Of a stretch of 32,408 nucleotides of DNA, positions 32,356 to 32,408 are shown piece after piece (the stretch's first letter is position 1; each line of letters begins with the position of its first letter). The DNA is from Collinsella aerofaciens (GTDB lineage Bacteria; Actinomycetota; Coriobacteriia; Coriobacteriales; Coriobacteriaceae), in contig JAPJOH010000017.1 in assembly GCA_030826265.1 (NCBI GenBank), positions 1 to 32,408 of the forward strand, read 5' to 3'. The translations under genes and the position numbers were made by a program. Below the pieces are notes generated by a model that worked only from the letters and a program-made list of their open reading frames with translations, ran no database searches and was not told where the DNA came from.

Positions 32356-32408
32356 TCCTCGGTAGCTCAATGGTAGAGCACGCGGCTGTTAACCGCGCTG
32401 TTGTAGGT
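32356..32408 (+). tRNA. tRNA-Asn (GTT), second copy, cut by window end
   Basis: The 53 visible bases are identical to the first tRNA-Asn from its first base through the anticodon arm into the T stem. The start is 108 bases after the first copy. The 3' part lies outside the window. The 33-base spacer contains a weak AGCCC/GGGCT hairpin. Confidence 0.92.

Overview
The window reads as a high-GC, low-complexity-free stretch of a Gram-positive chromosome, most likely a member of the Coriobacteriia (Actinomycetota), and Collinsella is my best guess. The grounds are GC-rich coding with frequent GTG/TTG starts, tightly overlapping genes, the absence of outer-membrane components in an exopolysaccharide locus, and a compressed rimP-nusA-infB-...-dnaG-rpoD gene order. 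This assignment is an inference from recognised proteins, not from a database search.

Layout. (1) Positions 1-1850 are visibly more A+T-rich than the rest and gene-poor. They hold a short orphan ORF, two strong intrinsic terminators, a 129-bp inverted-repeat element and a small toxin-antitoxin-like pair (66-aa protein plus XRE regulator) behind a perfect 24-bp palindrome. (2) Positions 1954-13049 are one eight-gene, same-strand, mostly overlapping operon. Its first five genes are a Gram-positive Pel-type exopolysaccharide system: an SDR-PelD fusion, a PelE-like protein, a DUF2194 deacetylase-like protein, the PelF glycosyltransferase and the PelG transporter. Its last three encode a CotH-like lipoprotein, a VTC/polyphosphate-polymerase-domain protein and a DUF4956 membrane protein. 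This is the most interesting system in the window. (3) Positions 13162-16496 hold a divergent Cys/Met-type PLP enzyme, a MITE-like palindromic element, a ModE-type regulator on the minus strand, and guaB. (4) Positions 16500-20130 hold a palindrome-rich intergenic region, leuS with a long hairpin in its leader, and a minus-strand lipoprotein. (5) Positions 20383-32016 are the informational operon rimP-nusA-infB-rbfA-nrnA-truB-ribF-dnaG followed by rpoD. It starts with a good promoter and a terminator hairpin in the leader that looks like an attenuator. (6) After rpoD come a terminator, a tandemly duplicated palindromic repeat, a consensus promoter and two identical tRNA-Asn(GTT) genes, the second cut by the window end.

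How the parts work together. In the Pel-type operon the PelD fusion keeps an RxxD inhibitory-site motif exactly where GGDEF domains bind c-di-GMP, but has lost the GGDEF catalytic signature. It is therefore probably a receptor that switches on PelF polymerisation and PelG export, with DUF2194 deacetylating the chain outside the membrane. The CotH/VTC/DUF4956 trio is translationally coupled to pelG and may add a phosphate-related modification or surface attachment step; that part is hypothesis. The informational operon couples ribosome maturation, translation initiation, tRNA modification, flavin synthesis, primase and the primary sigma factor. Phe codons shift from mostly TTT in the pel-like genes to mostly TTC in guaB, leuS, nusA, infB and rpoD, which fits high expression of the latter.
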